Notes under the pieces: generated by a model
What the model was told of the DNA's origin: nothing
The model's database searches: none
The model's input: the letters and a program-made list of their open reading frames with translations, nothing else
Program-made: the position numbers and the translations under genes
Source: Enterobacter cancerogenus
Lineage (GTDB): Bacteria > Pseudomonadota > Gammaproteobacteria > Enterobacterales > Enterobacteriaceae
Reading direction: 5' to 3'
Assembly (NCBI RefSeq): GCF_019047785.1
Contig: NZ_CP077290.1
Location: 2,852,001 to 2,916,000 of the forward strand
DNA: 64,000 nt
Part shown: piece by piece, positions 22,279 through 31,714 of the stretch
Layout of the letters: each line of letters starts with the position of its first letter
Position numbering within the stretch: position 1 is the stretch's first letter

Positions 22279-23409
22279 ATGATCCCATTTAACGCCCCCC
22301 CCGTCGTCGGTACGGAACTCGACTACATGCAGTCTGCTATGGGCAGCGGCAAGCTCTGCGGTGACGGAGGCTTTACCCGTCGCTGCCAGCAGTGGATGGA
22401 ACAGCGTTTCCACAGCGCCAAGGTGCTGCTGACGCCGTCCTGTACCGCCTCCCTGGAAATGGCGGCTCTGCTGCTGGATATCCAGCCCGGTGATGAAGTG
22501 ATCATGCCGAGCTACACCTTCGTCTCCACGGCGAACGCGTTTGTCCTGCGCGGTGCCAAAATTGTGTTTGTCGATGTCCGCCCCGACACCATGAACATCG
22601 ACGAATCGCTGATCGAAGCGGCGATCACCGACAAAACGCGGGTGATTGTCCCGGTTCACTACGCGGGCGTGGCCTGTGAAATGGACACGATCATGGCGAT
22701 TGCCAAAAAGCATAATCTGTTCGTGGTGGAAGATGCCGCTCAGGGCGTGATGTCCACCTACAAAGGGCGTGCGTTGGGCACTATCGGCCATATCGGCTGC
22801 TTTAGCTTCCACGAAACCAAAAACTACACCGCCGGTGGCGAAGGGGGAGCGACGCTGATTAACGATCGCGCCCTGGTTGAACGCGCAGAAGTGATCCGCG
22901 AAAAAGGCACCAACCGCAGCCAGTTCTTCCGCGGGCAGGTAGACAAATACACCTGGCGCGATATCGGCTCCAGCTACCTGATGGCTGACCTTCAGGCTGC
23001 CTATCTTTGGGCGCAGCTCGAGGCGGCAGAGCGCATTAACCTGCAACGCCTCTCCCTGTGGCAAACCTATTACGACGCGCTGGCACCGCTGGCTAAAGCG
23101 GGGCGCATTGAGCTGCCGACCATTCCGGCGGATTGTGTCCACAACGCCCATATGTTCTACATCAAGCTGCGCGATAACGACGATCGCAGCGGCCTGATTG
23201 CCTGGCTGAAAGAGGCTGAAATTCTGGCAGTGTTCCACTACATTCCGCTGCACTCCAGCCCTGCCGGTGAAGCGTTTGGCGTGTTTGCCGGTGAAGACCG
23301 TTACACCACCAAAGAAAGTGAGCGTTTGCTTCGCTTGCCGCTCTTTTACAATCTTGAGCCAGTTAACCAACGTACGGTCATCAACACCCTTCAGAGTTAT
23401 TTCGGCTGA
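22279..23409 (+). CDS. wecE: dTDP-4-dehydro-6-deoxyglucose transaminase
   Basis: A PLP-dependent sugar aminotransferase (DegT/DnrJ family) that makes dTDP-Fuc4N from dTDP-4-keto-6-deoxyglucose. The ATG at 22279 gives 376 residues beginning MIPFNAPP as in E. coli. The PLP lysine is in FHETKNYTAGGEGG (about residue 181). The substrate is normally supplied by RffG and RffH, whose genes are absent from this operon. A longer frame from 22225 only overlaps wecD. Confidence 0.95.
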   Translation: MIPFNAPPVVGTELDYMQSAMGSGKLCGDGGFTRRCQQWMEQRFHSAKVLLTPSCTASLEMAALLLDIQPGDEVIMPSYTFVSTANAFVLRGAKIVFVDVRPDTMNIDESLIEAAITDKTRVIVPVHYAGVACEMDTIMAIAKKHNLFVVEDAAQGVMSTYKGRALGTIGHIGCFSFHETKNYTAGGEGGATLINDRALVERAEVIREKGTNRSQFFRGQVDKYTWRDIGSSYLMADLQAAYLWAQLEAAERINLQRLSLWQTYYDALAPLAKAGRIELPTIPADCVHNAHMFYIKLRDNDDRSGLIAWLKEAEILAVFHYIPLHSSPAGEAFGVFAGEDRYTTKESERLLRLPLFYNLEPVNQRTVINTLQSYFG

Positions 23410-23410
23410 T

Positions 23411-24661
23411 ATGTCTCTGGCAAAAGCATCGATGTGGACCGCTGCGTCCACACTCGTCAAAATTGGTGCCGGGTTACTGGTCGTCAAGCTGCTGGCCGTC
23501 TCCTTTGGCCCTTCCGGGGTTGGTCTGGCGGGCAACTTCCGCCAGCTGGTGACGGTGCTGGGCGTGCTGGCGGGGGCCGGGATATTCAACGGTGTGACCA
23601 AATACGTCGCACAGTACCATGATGACGCCGAAAAATTGCGCACCGTCGTGGGCACCTCGTCCGCCATGGTGCTGGGCTTTTCAACGCTGCTGGCTGCGGT
23701 ATTTTTGCTGGCCGCAGCGCCCATCAGTCAGGGCCTGTTTGGACATACCCACTTCCAGGGGTTGATTCGCCTGGTTGCGCTGGTGCAGATGGGTATCGCC
23801 TGGGCAAACCTGCTGCTGGCGCTAATGAAGGGCTTCCGTGATGCCGCCGGAAACGCGCTGGCGCTGATCCTCGGCAGCATCATCGGCGTGATTGCCTACT
23901 ACTTCTGCTATCGCCTGGGTGGCTATGAAGGGGCGCTGCTGGGACTGGCGCTTGTGCCTGCGCTGGTGGTTATCCCGGCCGCATTTATGCTGATACGCAG
24001 AGGCGATATTCCTCTTCGTTACCTCAAGCCGCAGTGGGACAAGGTACTGGCTGGTCAGCTTGGGAAATTTACCCTGATGGCGCTTATTACCTCCGTCACG
24101 CTGCCCGTGGCCTACGTGATGATGCGAAACCTCCTCGCAGCGCACTACAGCTGGGATGAAGTGGGTATCTGGCAGGGCGTAAGCAGTATTTCCGACGCAT
24201 ACCTCCAATTTATAACGGCTTCCTTTAGCGTCTATTTGCTGCCAACCTTATCGCGCCTGACCGAAAAGAGAGACATTACCCGCGAGATTGTCCGCTCCCT
24301 GCGTTTTGTGTTACCCGCCGTCGCGGCCGCCAGTTTCACCGTCTGGCTCTTGCGTGATGTCGCCATCTGGCTGCTCTTCTCCGCGAAGTTTGCCGCCATG
24401 CGCGACCTGTTCGCGTGGCAGCTGATCGGTGATGTACTGAAAGTGGGTGCTTACGTTTTCGGTTATCTGGTGATTGCGAAAGCCTCGTTGCGGCTGTATA
24501 TCCTGGCAGAGATTAGCCAGTTTGCGCTCCTGACGGCATTCTCTCACTGGCTGATCCCAACCCAGGGTGCGCTGGGCGCCGCTCAGGCCTATATGGCAAC
24601 CTATATCGTTTATTTCGCTGCCTGTTGCGGCGTATTTTTACTTTGGCGTAGACGCGCATGA
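23411..24661 (+). CDS. wzxE: ECA lipid III flippase
   Basis: A MATE/MOP-superfamily transporter that flips undecaprenyl-linked ECA trisaccharide across the inner membrane. The 416 residues are mostly hydrophobic with about twelve membrane segments, start MSLAKASMW and end LLWRRRA as in E. coli. It starts one base after the wecE stop and overlaps wecF by four bases. Confidence 0.95.
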   Translation: MSLAKASMWTAASTLVKIGAGLLVVKLLAVSFGPSGVGLAGNFRQLVTVLGVLAGAGIFNGVTKYVAQYHDDAEKLRTVVGTSSAMVLGFSTLLAAVFLLAAAPISQGLFGHTHFQGLIRLVALVQMGIAWANLLLALMKGFRDAAGNALALILGSIIGVIAYYFCYRLGGYEGALLGLALVPALVVIPAAFMLIRRGDIPLRYLKPQWDKVLAGQLGKFTLMALITSVTLPVAYVMMRNLLAAHYSWDEVGIWQGVSSISDAYLQFITASFSVYLLPTLSRLTEKRDITREIVRSLRFVLPAVAAASFTVWLLRDVAIWLLFSAKFAAMRDLFAWQLIGDVLKVGAYVFGYLVIAKASLRLYILAEISQFALLTAFSHWLIPTQGALGAAQAYMATYIVYFAACCGVFLLWRRRA

Positions 24662-25737
24662 CTGCACTGATTCACATACTGGGGTCAGATATCCCACACC
24701 ATAACCAGACCGTTCTGCGGTTCTTTAATGATGAACTGGCACCCGGCACGCCCGATGCACGCGAGTTTATGGTTGCAGGCCAGGATAGCGGCCTGAGCGC
24801 GGCGTGTCCGGCACTCAACATGACCTTCTGGCCGGACAAAGCGGCGCTGGCGAAGGCGGTGGTTGCCAAAGCCAAAGCGGATCGCGAGCAGCGCTTCTTC
24901 TTTCACGGACAGTTTAATACTGGTCTGTGGCTGGCGCTGCTGAGCGGCGGGATCAAGCCCTCTCAGTGCAGCTGGCATATCTGGGGTGCAGATCTCTACG
25001 AAGTGTCCCGTGGGTTGAAATTCCGCCTTTTCTATCCGCTGCGCCGCATGGCGCAAGGGCGCGTAGGCTGCGTATTCGCTACCCGCGGCGATCTCAATTA
25101 CTTTGCCAAACAGCACCCTGGCGTGCGCGGTGAACTGCTCTATTTTCCGACGCGGATGAACCCGGCGCTCAACACGATGGCTAACGATACGGTGCGCGAC
25201 GGCAAGCTGACCATCCTGGTGGGTAACTCCGGCGATCGCAGTAACGAACACGTGGCGGCGCTCAGGGCGGTACATCAGCAGTTTGGTGATACGGTCAACG
25301 TCGTGGTGCCGATGGGCTACCCGGCCAATAACGATGCTTATATTGACGAAGTGAGCCAGCAGGGTCTCGCGCTCTTTAGCGCTGAAAACCTGACTATTCT
25401 GCGCGATAAGCTGGCGTTTGATGACTATCTTGCGCTGTTGAGAAAGTGCGATTTAGGCTATTTCATCTTTGCCCGTCAGCAGGGGATTGGTACGCTGTGT
25501 CTGCTGATTCAGGCTGGCATCCCGTGTGTGCTCAACCGCGAGAATCCGTTCTGGCAGGACATGGCGGAACAAGATATCCCGGTTCTGTTCACCACAGACA
25601 CTCTTAATGAAAAGGTGGTGCGGGAAGCCCAGCGTCAGCTGGCGCTGGTGGATAAAAATGCCATCGACTTCTTCAGCCCGAACTACCTCACGCCGTGGCA
25701 TCGCGCGCTGCGTATCGCGTCAGGAGATAACGCATGA
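24658..25737 (+). CDS. wecF: ECA Fuc4NAc transferase
   Basis: A peripheral membrane glycosyltransferase (TDP-Fuc4NAc:lipid II transferase) that adds the third sugar to make ECA lipid III. The 359 residues equal the E. coli enzyme in length, with [20 protein letters not shown] at the start and a C-terminal nucleotide-sugar half. Overlaps both neighbours by four bases. Confidence 0.95.
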   Translation: MTALIHILGSDIPHHNQTVLRFFNDELAPGTPDAREFMVAGQDSGLSAACPALNMTFWPDKAALAKAVVAKAKADREQRFFFHGQFNTGLWLALLSGGIKPSQCSWHIWGADLYEVSRGLKFRLFYPLRRMAQGRVGCVFATRGDLNYFAKQHPGVRGELLYFPTRMNPALNTMANDTVRDGKLTILVGNSGDRSNEHVAALRAVHQQFGDTVNVVVPMGYPANNDAYIDEVSQQGLALFSAENLTILRDKLAFDDYLALLRKCDLGYFIFARQQGIGTLCLLIQAGIPCVLNRENPFWQDMAEQDIPVLFTTDTLNEKVVREAQRQLALVDKNAIDFFSPNYLTPWHRALRIASGDNA

Positions 25738-27086
25738 GCCAGTTGCAATTTAGCGGCTTGTTGGTGGTCTGGCTGCTGAGCACGCTGTTTATCGCCACGC
25801 TGACCTGGTTTGAGTTCCGTCGCGTACGCTTTAACTTCAACGTCTTTTTCTCGCTGCTGTTTCTGCTGACCTTCTATTTCGGTTTCCCGCTGACCAGCAT
25901 TCTGGTCTTCCGTTTTGATGTGGGCGTCGCGCCCCCGGAAATCCTGCTTCAGGCGCTGTTATCAGCAACCTGTTTCTACGCGGTGTATTACGTCACCTAT
26001 AAAACGCGCCTGCGCCCGGTCAAAGCGACTGCACCCCGTCGGGCGTTATTCACCATGAACCGGGTAGAGACGCACCTGACGTGGGTGATGCTGATGACCA
26101 TTGCGCTGGTAAGCGTGGGCATCTTCTTCATGCACAACGGTTTTCTGCTGTTCAAGCTGCAATCCTACAGCCAGATATTTTCGGCAGAAGTGTCAGGCGT
26201 TGCGCTTAAGCGCTTCTTCTACTTCTTCATCCCGGCGATGCTGGTGGTCTTTTTTCTCCGTCAGGACAGCAAAGCCTGGCTGTTCTTCCTCGTGAGCACC
26301 GTGGCGTTCGGCATTTTGACCTACATGATCGTCGGCGGAACGCGCGCCAATATCATTATTGCCTTCGCCATCTTCCTGTTTATCGGCATCATTCGCGGCT
26401 GGATCTCCTTATGGATGCTGGCAGCGGCAGGGGTGTTCGGTATTGTCGGGATGTTCTGGCTGGCGCTTAAACGCTACGGCCTGAACGTGGCCGGTGACGA
26501 GGCGTTCTACACCTTCCTGTACCTGACGCGCGACACGTTCTCGCCATGGGAAAACCTGGCGCTGCTGCTGCAGAACTACGACAAAATCGATTTCCAGGGC
26601 TTAGCGCCCATTGTCCGCGACTTCTACGTCTTTATTCCGACCTGGCTGTGGCCGGATCGGCCTGGCGTAGTGCTTAACACGGCGAACTACTTTACCTGGG
26701 AAGTGCTGAATAACCATTCCGGGCTGGCTATCTCACCCACGCTGATTGGTTCGCTGGTGGTGATGGGAGGAACCTGGTTCATTCTGCCAGGGGCGGTTGC
26801 GGTAGGGCTGATAATCAAATGGTTTGACTGGCTCTATGTGCGCGGCCTGGAGGAGACGAACCGCTACAAAGCGGCGATTTTGCACAGTTTCTGTTTTGGT
26901 GCCATTTTCAATATGATCGTTCTGGCGCGTGAGGGGCTGGATTCGTTTGTCTCACGCGTCGTCTTTTTTATGGTCGTTTTCGGTATCTGTCTGCTGCTGG
27001 CCAAACTGCTGTACTGGTTGTTTGACAGTGCAGGGCTGGTACACAGACGCGAGCCACGGGGCAGCACAACGCTGTCGGAAGTCTGA
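25734..27086 (+). CDS. wzyE: ECA polymerase
   Basis: An inner-membrane polymerase that joins ECA trisaccharide units on the periplasmic side. The 450 residues have about eleven hydrophobic segments and a large periplasmic loop between residues 250 and 330 ([18 protein letters not shown]). This is the WzyE family, not a general O-antigen polymerase. It works with WzxE and WzzE encoded just upstream. Confidence 0.95.
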   Translation: MSQLQFSGLLVVWLLSTLFIATLTWFEFRRVRFNFNVFFSLLFLLTFYFGFPLTSILVFRFDVGVAPPEILLQALLSATCFYAVYYVTYKTRLRPVKATAPRRALFTMNRVETHLTWVMLMTIALVSVGIFFMHNGFLLFKLQSYSQIFSAEVSGVALKRFFYFFIPAMLVVFFLRQDSKAWLFFLVSTVAFGILTYMIVGGTRANIIIAFAIFLFIGIIRGWISLWMLAAAGVFGIVGMFWLALKRYGLNVAGDEAFYTFLYLTRDTFSPWENLALLLQNYDKIDFQGLAPIVRDFYVFIPTWLWPDRPGVVLNTANYFTWEVLNNHSGLAISPTLIGSLVVMGGTWFILPGAVAVGLIIKWFDWLYVRGLEETNRYKAAILHSFCFGAIFNMIVLAREGLDSFVSRVVFFMVVFGICLLLAKLLYWLFDSAGLVHRREPRGSTTLSEV

Positions 27087-27098
27087 GTAGGGATTGTC

Positions 27099-27839
27099 AT
27101 GACGGATACAACCTCCGCGCCACGCTACGCGCTGCGCGGTCTGCAGCTTATTGGCTGGCGTGATATGCAGCATGCGCTGGATTTTCTGTTCGCGGACGGG
27201 CAGATGAAATCGGGCACGCTGGTGGCGATTAACGCAGAAAAAATGCTGGCGGTCGAAGATAACCCGGAAGTGAAAAGCCTGATTGAGGCTGCCGAGTTTA
27301 AATATGCCGACGGTATTAGCGTGGTGCGCTCCATCCGCAAAAAGTTTCCTGGTGCTAATGTATCGCGCGTGGCGGGTGCAGACCTGTGGGAAGAGCTGAT
27401 GGCGCGCGCGGGCGCAGAGGGCACGCCGGTATTCCTGATTGGCGGTAAGCCAGAGGTGCTCGCCCAGACGGCGCAGAAGCTGCGCAGCCAGTGGAATGTT
27501 AATATTGTGGGTCTTCAGGACGGTTACTTCAAACCGGACGATCGGCAGGCGCTTTTCGAGCGCGTGCGGGACAGCGGGGCGAAAATCGTCACCGTGGCGA
27601 TGGGCTCTCCGCGTCAGGAGATCCTGATGCGCGATTGTCGTCTGGTCTGCCCGAATGCGTTGTACATGGGCGTTGGCGGTACCTATGACGTCTTTACCGG
27701 CCACGTTAAGCGTGCACCGAAGGTCTGGCAAAACCTCGGGCTGGAGTGGCTGTATCGCCTGCTCTCACAGCCGACGCGCATCAAACGACAGATTCGCCTG
27801 CTGCGCTACCTCTCCTGGCACTACACCGGGAAAATGTAA
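27099..27839 (+). CDS. wecG: UDP-ManNAcA transferase
   Basis: A WecG/TagA/CpsF-family glycosyltransferase that adds ManNAcA to lipid I to make ECA lipid II. The 246 residues contain the family core VAMGSPRQE and [18 protein letters not shown]. It is the last gene of the wec operon, 12 bases after wzyE. Confidence 0.96.
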   Translation: MTDTTSAPRYALRGLQLIGWRDMQHALDFLFADGQMKSGTLVAINAEKMLAVEDNPEVKSLIEAAEFKYADGISVVRSIRKKFPGANVSRVAGADLWEELMARAGAEGTPVFLIGGKPEVLAQTAQKLRSQWNVNIVGLQDGYFKPDDRQALFERVRDSGAKIVTVAMGSPRQEILMRDCRLVCPNALYMGVGGTYDVFTGHVKRAPKVWQNLGLEWLYRLLSQPTRIKRQIRLLRYLSWHYTGKM

Positions 27840-28010
27840 TCAAAATGTAGCGCGATATGCTGGTCGCGCTGCAACTCCCCTGCAAAACTGCTGCGTTTAT
27901 GTGCAATGCATTCATTTTTTTAATGCATCGTTTGCCATTTGCCCGATTTTGAGAAACCATTCGCCCGTATTTCAGTACCCCTAAAAAATAATAACCGGCA
28001 AAAAGCCGGG

Positions 28011-28032
28011 AAACAGCAAACACAACCGAGGA
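28011..28032 (+). promoter_or_regulatory. yifK ribosome site with CA-rich enhancer
   Basis: A CA-rich stretch (AAACAGCAAACACAACC, 28011-28027) directly precedes the GAGGA ribosome site of yifK. In Salmonella, ACA motifs at this place raise yifK translation and are blocked by the small RNA GcvB, whose seed pairs with CACAACA-like targets. That GcvB acts here is inferred from this match. Confidence 0.5.
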
Positions 28033-28035
28033 TTT

Positions 28036-29421
28036 ATGGCAGAGAAAAAACCGGAGCTACAGCGTGGGCTGGAAGCTCGACATATTGAATTGATCGCCCT
28101 GGGCGGGACGATCGGCGTCGGCCTCTTTATGGGCTCCGCGAGTACGCTCAAATGGGCTGGACCTTCCGTACTGCTGGCGTACATCATCGCCGGGCTGTTC
28201 GTCTTCTTCATCATGCGTTCCATGGGCGAAATGCTCTTTCTGGAGCCGGTAACCGGTTCATTCGCCGTTTATGCGCACCGTTATATGAGCCCGTTCTTCG
28301 GCTACCTGACGGCGTGGTCGTACTGGTTTATGTGGATGGCGGTAGGCATTTCGGAGATCACCGCGATAGGGGTCTACGTCCAGTTCTGGTTCCCGGATAT
28401 GGTGCAGTGGATACCTGCGCTCATCGCCGTGGGGCTGGTGGCGCTGGCGAACCTTGCCGCCGTGCGGCTTTACGGTGAAATTGAGTTTTGGTTCGCGATG
28501 ATCAAAGTCACCACCATTATCGTCATGATTGTGGTCGGCCTCGGGGTGATCTTCTTCGGATTTGGCAACGACGGACACGCGATCGGCTTTAGCAACCTGA
28601 CCGAGCATGGCGGTTTCTTCGCCGGGGGCTGGAAAGGTTTCCTGACGGCGCTGTGTATCGTTGTGGCGTCGTATCAGGGCGTTGAGCTTATCGGTATCAC
28701 CGCGGGTGAAGCGAAAAACCCGCAGGTCACGCTGCGTAGCGCGGTCGGTAAAGTGTTATGGCGTATTCTCATTTTCTACGTGGGCGCGATTTTCGTTATC
28801 GTGACCATCTTCCCGTGGAACGAAATCGGCACCACCGGCAGCCCGTTTGTCTTAACCTTCGCGAAGATTGGCATCACGGCGGCGGCAGGCATCATCAACT
28901 TCGTGGTTCTGACCGCGGCGCTGTCCGGCTGTAACAGCGGAATGTACAGCTGTGGCCGCATGCTTTACGCGCTGGCTAAAAATAACCAGCTGCCGGCAGC
29001 AATGGGCAAAGTGTCGCGTGCGGGCGTTCCGGTGGCGGGCGTGGCGGTCTCGATTGGCATCCTGCTGATTGGCTCATGCCTGAACTACATTATTCCTAAC
29101 CCGCAGCGCGTGTTCGTTTACGTCTACAGTGCCAGCGTGCTGCCGGGGATGATCCCGTGGTTTGTTATCCTGATTAGCCAGCTGCGTTTTCGTCAGGCGC
29201 ATAAAAAGGCGATTGCCAGCCACCCGTTCCGCTCCATTCTGTTCCCGTATGCGAACTATTTAACGATGGCCTTCCTGATTTGCGTATTAATCGGGATGTA
29301 CTTTAATGAAGATACCCGCATGTCGCTGTTTGTCGGGATTATCTTCCTTGCCGCCGTGACGGTTGCTTATAAGCTTTTTGGCCTGGGACGCCGCGTGACC
29401 ACGCAGAAAGTGGAGGATTAA
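28036..29421 (+). CDS. yifK: Amino-acid permease YifK (threonine/serine type)
   Basis: A proton-driven amino-acid uptake protein of the APC superfamily (AroP/ProY branch), with about twelve membrane segments and the typical N-terminal [17 protein letters not shown] and the [16 protein letters not shown] segment. The 461 residues equal E. coli YifK, for which uptake of threonine and serine has been reported; the substrate here is assumed from that. It stands alone between the wec operon and the tRNA cluster. Confidence 0.92.
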   Translation: MAEKKPELQRGLEARHIELIALGGTIGVGLFMGSASTLKWAGPSVLLAYIIAGLFVFFIMRSMGEMLFLEPVTGSFAVYAHRYMSPFFGYLTAWSYWFMWMAVGISEITAIGVYVQFWFPDMVQWIPALIAVGLVALANLAAVRLYGEIEFWFAMIKVTTIIVMIVVGLGVIFFGFGNDGHAIGFSNLTEHGGFFAGGWKGFLTALCIVVASYQGVELIGITAGEAKNPQVTLRSAVGKVLWRILIFYVGAIFVIVTIFPWNEIGTTGSPFVLTFAKIGITAAAGIINFVVLTAALSGCNSGMYSCGRMLYALAKNNQLPAAMGKVSRAGVPVAGVAVSIGILLIGSCLNYIIPNPQRVFVYVYSASVLPGMIPWFVILISQLRFRQAHKKAIASHPFRSILFPYANYLTMAFLICVLIGMYFNEDTRMSLFVGIIFLAAVTVAYKLFGLGRRVTTQKVED

Positions 29422-29473
29422 GCGGCAAAATGTGCAAACCATAACCAAACGCGCATATTTTTCAAAAAAGCAC

Positions 29474-29502
29474 TAGACAGCGGGGACGGAGGTACGTAAT
29501 AT
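29474..29502 (+). promoter_or_regulatory. tRNA cluster promoter
   Basis: TAGACA (29474-29479) and TAATAT (29497-29502) lie 17 bases apart, 22 bases before the first mature tRNA base. The bases after the -10 are C+G rich (CCAGCCCC), as in promoters under stringent control. Confidence 0.7.
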
Positions 29503-29523
29503 CCAGCCCCGCAACGGCGCTAA

Positions 29524-29600
<77 letters not shown>

Positions 29601-29663
29601 TTAACCCGGTGCTGGAGCTGCGGTGGTCTGAGAAGTAGTCAGTACCGCGTGAAAGAATACAGT

Positions 29664-29740
29664 GGTGGCTATAGCTCAGTTGGTAGAGCCCTGGATTGTG
29701 ATTCCAGTTGTCGTGGGTTCGAATCCCATTAGCCACCCCA
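29664..29740 (+). tRNA. hisR: tRNA-His (GTG)
   Basis: A 77-base tRNA including the extra 5' G typical of tRNA-His, anticodon GTG at 29698-29700, T arm GGGTTCGAATCCC and encoded CCA. Confidence 0.97.
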
Positions 29741-29762
29741 TTATTTGAAAGAGTTGTGAATT

Positions 29763-29848
29763 GCGAAGGTGGCGGAATTGGTAGACGCGCTAGCTTCAGG
29801 TGTTAGTGTCCTTTGGATGTGGGGGTTCGAGTCCCCCCCCTCGCACCA
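29763..29848 (+). tRNA. leuT: tRNA-Leu (CAG)
   Basis: An 86-base class II tRNA with a long variable arm (GTCC/GGAT), anticodon CAG at 29797-29799, acceptor GCGAAGG paired loosely with CCTCGC, and encoded CCA. One base shorter than the E. coli gene as I recall it. Confidence 0.95.
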
Positions 29849-29894
29849 CGACTTTTAAAATGAATTGAACTAAAAATTCAAAAAAGCAGTACAT

Positions 29895-29971
29895 CGGCGA
29901 GTAGCGCAGCTTGGTAGCGCAACTGGTTTGGGACCAGTGGGTCGGAGGTTCGAATCCTCTCTCGCCGACCA
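29895..29971 (+). tRNA. proM: tRNA-Pro (TGG)
   Basis: A 77-base tRNA with acceptor CGGCGAG paired with CTCGCCG, anticodon TGG at 29929-29931 and encoded CCA. Last gene of the tRNA cluster. Confidence 0.97.
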
Positions 29972-29977
29972 ATTTTG

Positions 29978-30001
29978 AACCCCGCTTCGGCGGGGTTTTT
30001 T
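29978..30001 (+). terminator. tRNA operon terminator
   Basis: ACCCCGC (29979-29985) pairs with GCGGGGT (29990-29996) over a TTCG tetraloop, followed by a T run. Seven bases after tRNA-Pro. Confidence 0.93.
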
Positions 30002-30056
30002 GTTTTCTGCGGTTTATTCTCCCCTGTAGCCATTCCCCGACAGCGCTGTGTCTGAA

Positions 30057-30074
30057 TGTCGCGTTTCAGCGACA
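30057..30074. promoter_or_regulatory. GlrR-type activator site 1
   Basis: TGTC-N10-GACA palindrome (TGTCGCGTTTCAGCGACA). This is the pattern bound by the response regulator GlrR upstream of glmY and glmZ in enterobacteria. It lies about 215 bases before the glmZ start, a usual enhancer distance for sigma-54 promoters. Confidence 0.75.
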
Positions 30075-30119
30075 ACTAACTTCATGAAATAACTCAATAA
30101 TTTTTTTAGACGCTATTAC

Positions 30120-30137
30120 TGTCGTTTTTGAGCGACA
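30120..30137. promoter_or_regulatory. GlrR-type activator site 2
   Basis: A second TGTC-N10-GACA palindrome (TGTCGTTTTTGAGCGACA), 63 bases after the first, i.e. six helical turns. An IHF-like A/T tract (30091-30106) lies between the two sites, but it matches the IHF consensus only partly. Confidence 0.75.
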
Positions 30138-30242
30138 CTTCAGCTCATTTTCAGGTGTGGGATGCGCGATAAGACGGTACTTATCGCCGAAAATTCCTTT
30201 TATCTTAAAATGTTGCGCAATGTAAAAGTTCTTCGTGTAACG

Positions 30243-30259
30243 TTGGCACGTTACGTGCA
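30243..30259 (+). promoter_or_regulatory. glmZ sigma-54 promoter
   Basis: TTGGCACG-N4-GTGCA has the invariant GG (30245-30246) and GC (30257-30258) of a sigma-54 promoter with ten bases between. The GC is 13 bases before the glmZ 5' end, which fits. A sigma-70-like TAATAT (30261-30266) overlaps, so dual control is possible as described for E. coli glmZ. Confidence 0.8.
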
Positions 30260-30270
30260 ATAATATACGT

Positions 30271-30473
30271 GTAGATGCTCATTCCATCTCTTATGTTCGC
30301 TTTAGTGCCTCATAAACTCAGGAATGACGCAGAGCCGTTTACGGTGCTTATCGTCCACTGACAGATGTCGCTTCGGCCTCATCAAACACCATGGACACAA
30401 CGTTGAGTGAAGCACCAAATATGTTGTCTTACAGACCTGTTTTAACGCCTGCTTTTATAGCAGGCGTTTTTTT
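30271..30473 (+). ncRNA. glmZ: Small RNA GlmZ
   Basis: A trans-acting, Hfq-binding small RNA that base-pairs with the glmS leader and activates synthesis of glucosamine-6-phosphate synthase; it is cut by RNase E with RapZ and protected by GlmY. The 203 bases from GTAGATGCTCATTCC to the terminal hairpin follow the E. coli GlmZ sequence closely as I recall it, including the stretch before the terminator with GTTGTC and ACAGACCTGTTTT. The terminator pairs AACGCCTGC (30444-30452) with GCAGGCGTT (30460-30468), then a T run. It sits between proM and hemY; E. coli has glmZ next to hemY too. Confidence 0.93.
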
Positions 30474-30480
30474 ATGGGCA

Positions 30481-30510
30481 AAAAAAAGGAGGCCGTCTGG
30501 CCTCCTTTTT
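30481..30510 (-). terminator. hem operon terminator
   Basis: A symmetric hairpin (AAAAAGGAGGCC with GGCCTCCTTTTT) lies just past the hemY stop. On the minus strand it ends in a T run; it can also act on the plus strand as a second stop behind glmZ. Confidence 0.85.
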
Positions 30511-30512
30511 CA

Positions 30513-31712
30513 TTACGGCTGTGTACCGTTATTCTGCAGCGTTAGCAGCAGCCCGTCGCGCCGCATGGCTGCGGCCTCTTCCGGCTTATGCTGTTTATCC
30601 AGCGAATCAGCAAGCCAGGCGTAGTCAAACGCGTCCGGACGCTGTTTCAGCGCCGCGCGGAAGGCCAGGCTCGCTTCCTGCCATTCACCGTGCTTCATCA
30701 GCGATTGGCCCAGCGTGCTCCACAGCAGCGGACGGTCGCCCACGGTTTTGATCTGCTGGCGCAACACTTTTTCGATTTGCTCTGGGTTATTGGTTCTCAG
30801 GCGCGGGATCACCATCACCAGACGATCGTCGTACTGGCGCTTCAGGCCGTCGAGGAGGATCTCCTGAGCGGTGTCGTGGTCGTCACACTCAATCAGGTGT
30901 TCCGCCATCGCCACCTGCAGAGGGATCTGCTGGCGTGTTTTGCGGCTCTGATTCTTCCACCAGGTTTTCAGACCGTCGCTGCCCAGGTCGGCACGCGCCT
31001 GGTCCATCAGGCCAATCCACGCCAGACGCTGAAGTTCGTCACGATGCTCATCGTCGCCGACGTCGGCTTTCGCCATCGACGGGATGATGTCCAGCAGCGA
31101 GCCCCACGCGCCGGTACGGATGTAGGCCTGTTCAGCAAGGCGCAGCACTTCCGGGTGGCGCGGCGTAATTTCCAGCAGTCGGTCAACGCCGTGGCGTGCT
31201 GCATGGTTTTCATTACGGGCCAGCTGCAGGCGAACGCGGGTGATCTCAACCGGAATAGGATCTTTAGGAGACAGCTCAGACGCGCGCTCCAGATGCTGGT
31301 TGGCGCGCGCTTCATCTCCACGCTGCTGCGCAGCTTCTGCGGCCAGCAGGTAGTTAACCACCGGCTGCTCGGCGTGGTCGGCGTTTTTCGACATCAGCTT
31401 TTCAACCTGCTGATAATCGCCTTCGGCGAGCTTAAGCAGCGCCTGCTCGGTTTGCTTACGCGCACGACGACGCTTGCGGCCAACGAACCAGCCGCGAGTA
31501 TGCGCGCCGGTGCGGAAAATACGGCGCAGGATCCACTCAACGGCAAACAGCACCACAACGCCGAGGATCAGGATGATCACTAACCCGGTCACACTGGTTT
31601 CAACGTTGTAGTTGTCGGTCTGGATCAGGACGTAACCCTGATGTCCCGCCAGCATAGGCCCAAGGACGATCCCGGCGATCAACAGTAAGAAGAGCAAGAG
31701 GACTTTTAACAT
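30513..31712 (-). CDS. hemY: HemY TPR membrane protein
   Basis: An inner-membrane protein of the hem operon without a proven catalytic role; it is distinct from protoporphyrinogen oxidase HemY of Gram-positives. Two N-terminal transmembrane helices (about residues 1-20 and 40-62) are followed by a cytoplasmic stretch rich in Arg and tetratricopeptide repeats (PVVNYLLAAEAAQQRGDEAR and further units to the C terminus). The ATG at 31712 gives 399 residues with AAGGAG seven bases upstream; a GTG six bases earlier is too close to it. Confidence 0.92.
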   Translation of the reverse strand: MLKVLLLFLLLIAGIVLGPMLAGHQGYVLIQTDNYNVETSVTGLVIILILGVVVLFAVEWILRRIFRTGAHTRGWFVGRKRRRARKQTEQALLKLAEGDYQQVEKLMSKNADHAEQPVVNYLLAAEAAQQRGDEARANQHLERASELSPKDPIPVEITRVRLQLARNENHAARHGVDRLLEITPRHPEVLRLAEQAYIRTGAWGSLLDIIPSMAKADVGDDEHRDELQRLAWIGLMDQARADLGSDGLKTWWKNQSRKTRQQIPLQVAMAEHLIECDDHDTAQEILLDGLKRQYDDRLVMVIPRLRTNNPEQIEKVLRQQIKTVGDRPLLWSTLGQSLMKHGEWQEASLAFRAALKQRPDAFDYAWLADSLDKQHKPEEAAAMRRDGLLLTLQNNGTQP

Positions 31713-31714
31713 GA

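Noticed and set aside
21736..23724. 662-codon minus-strand frame across wecD, wecE and wzxE
   Set aside because: Runs through three well-supported genes on the other strand and shows no family motif.
30066..30260. Possible 64-codon gene before glmZ
   Set aside because: It spans the GlrR sites and the sigma-54 promoter, lacks a ribosome site and is A+T-rich control DNA.
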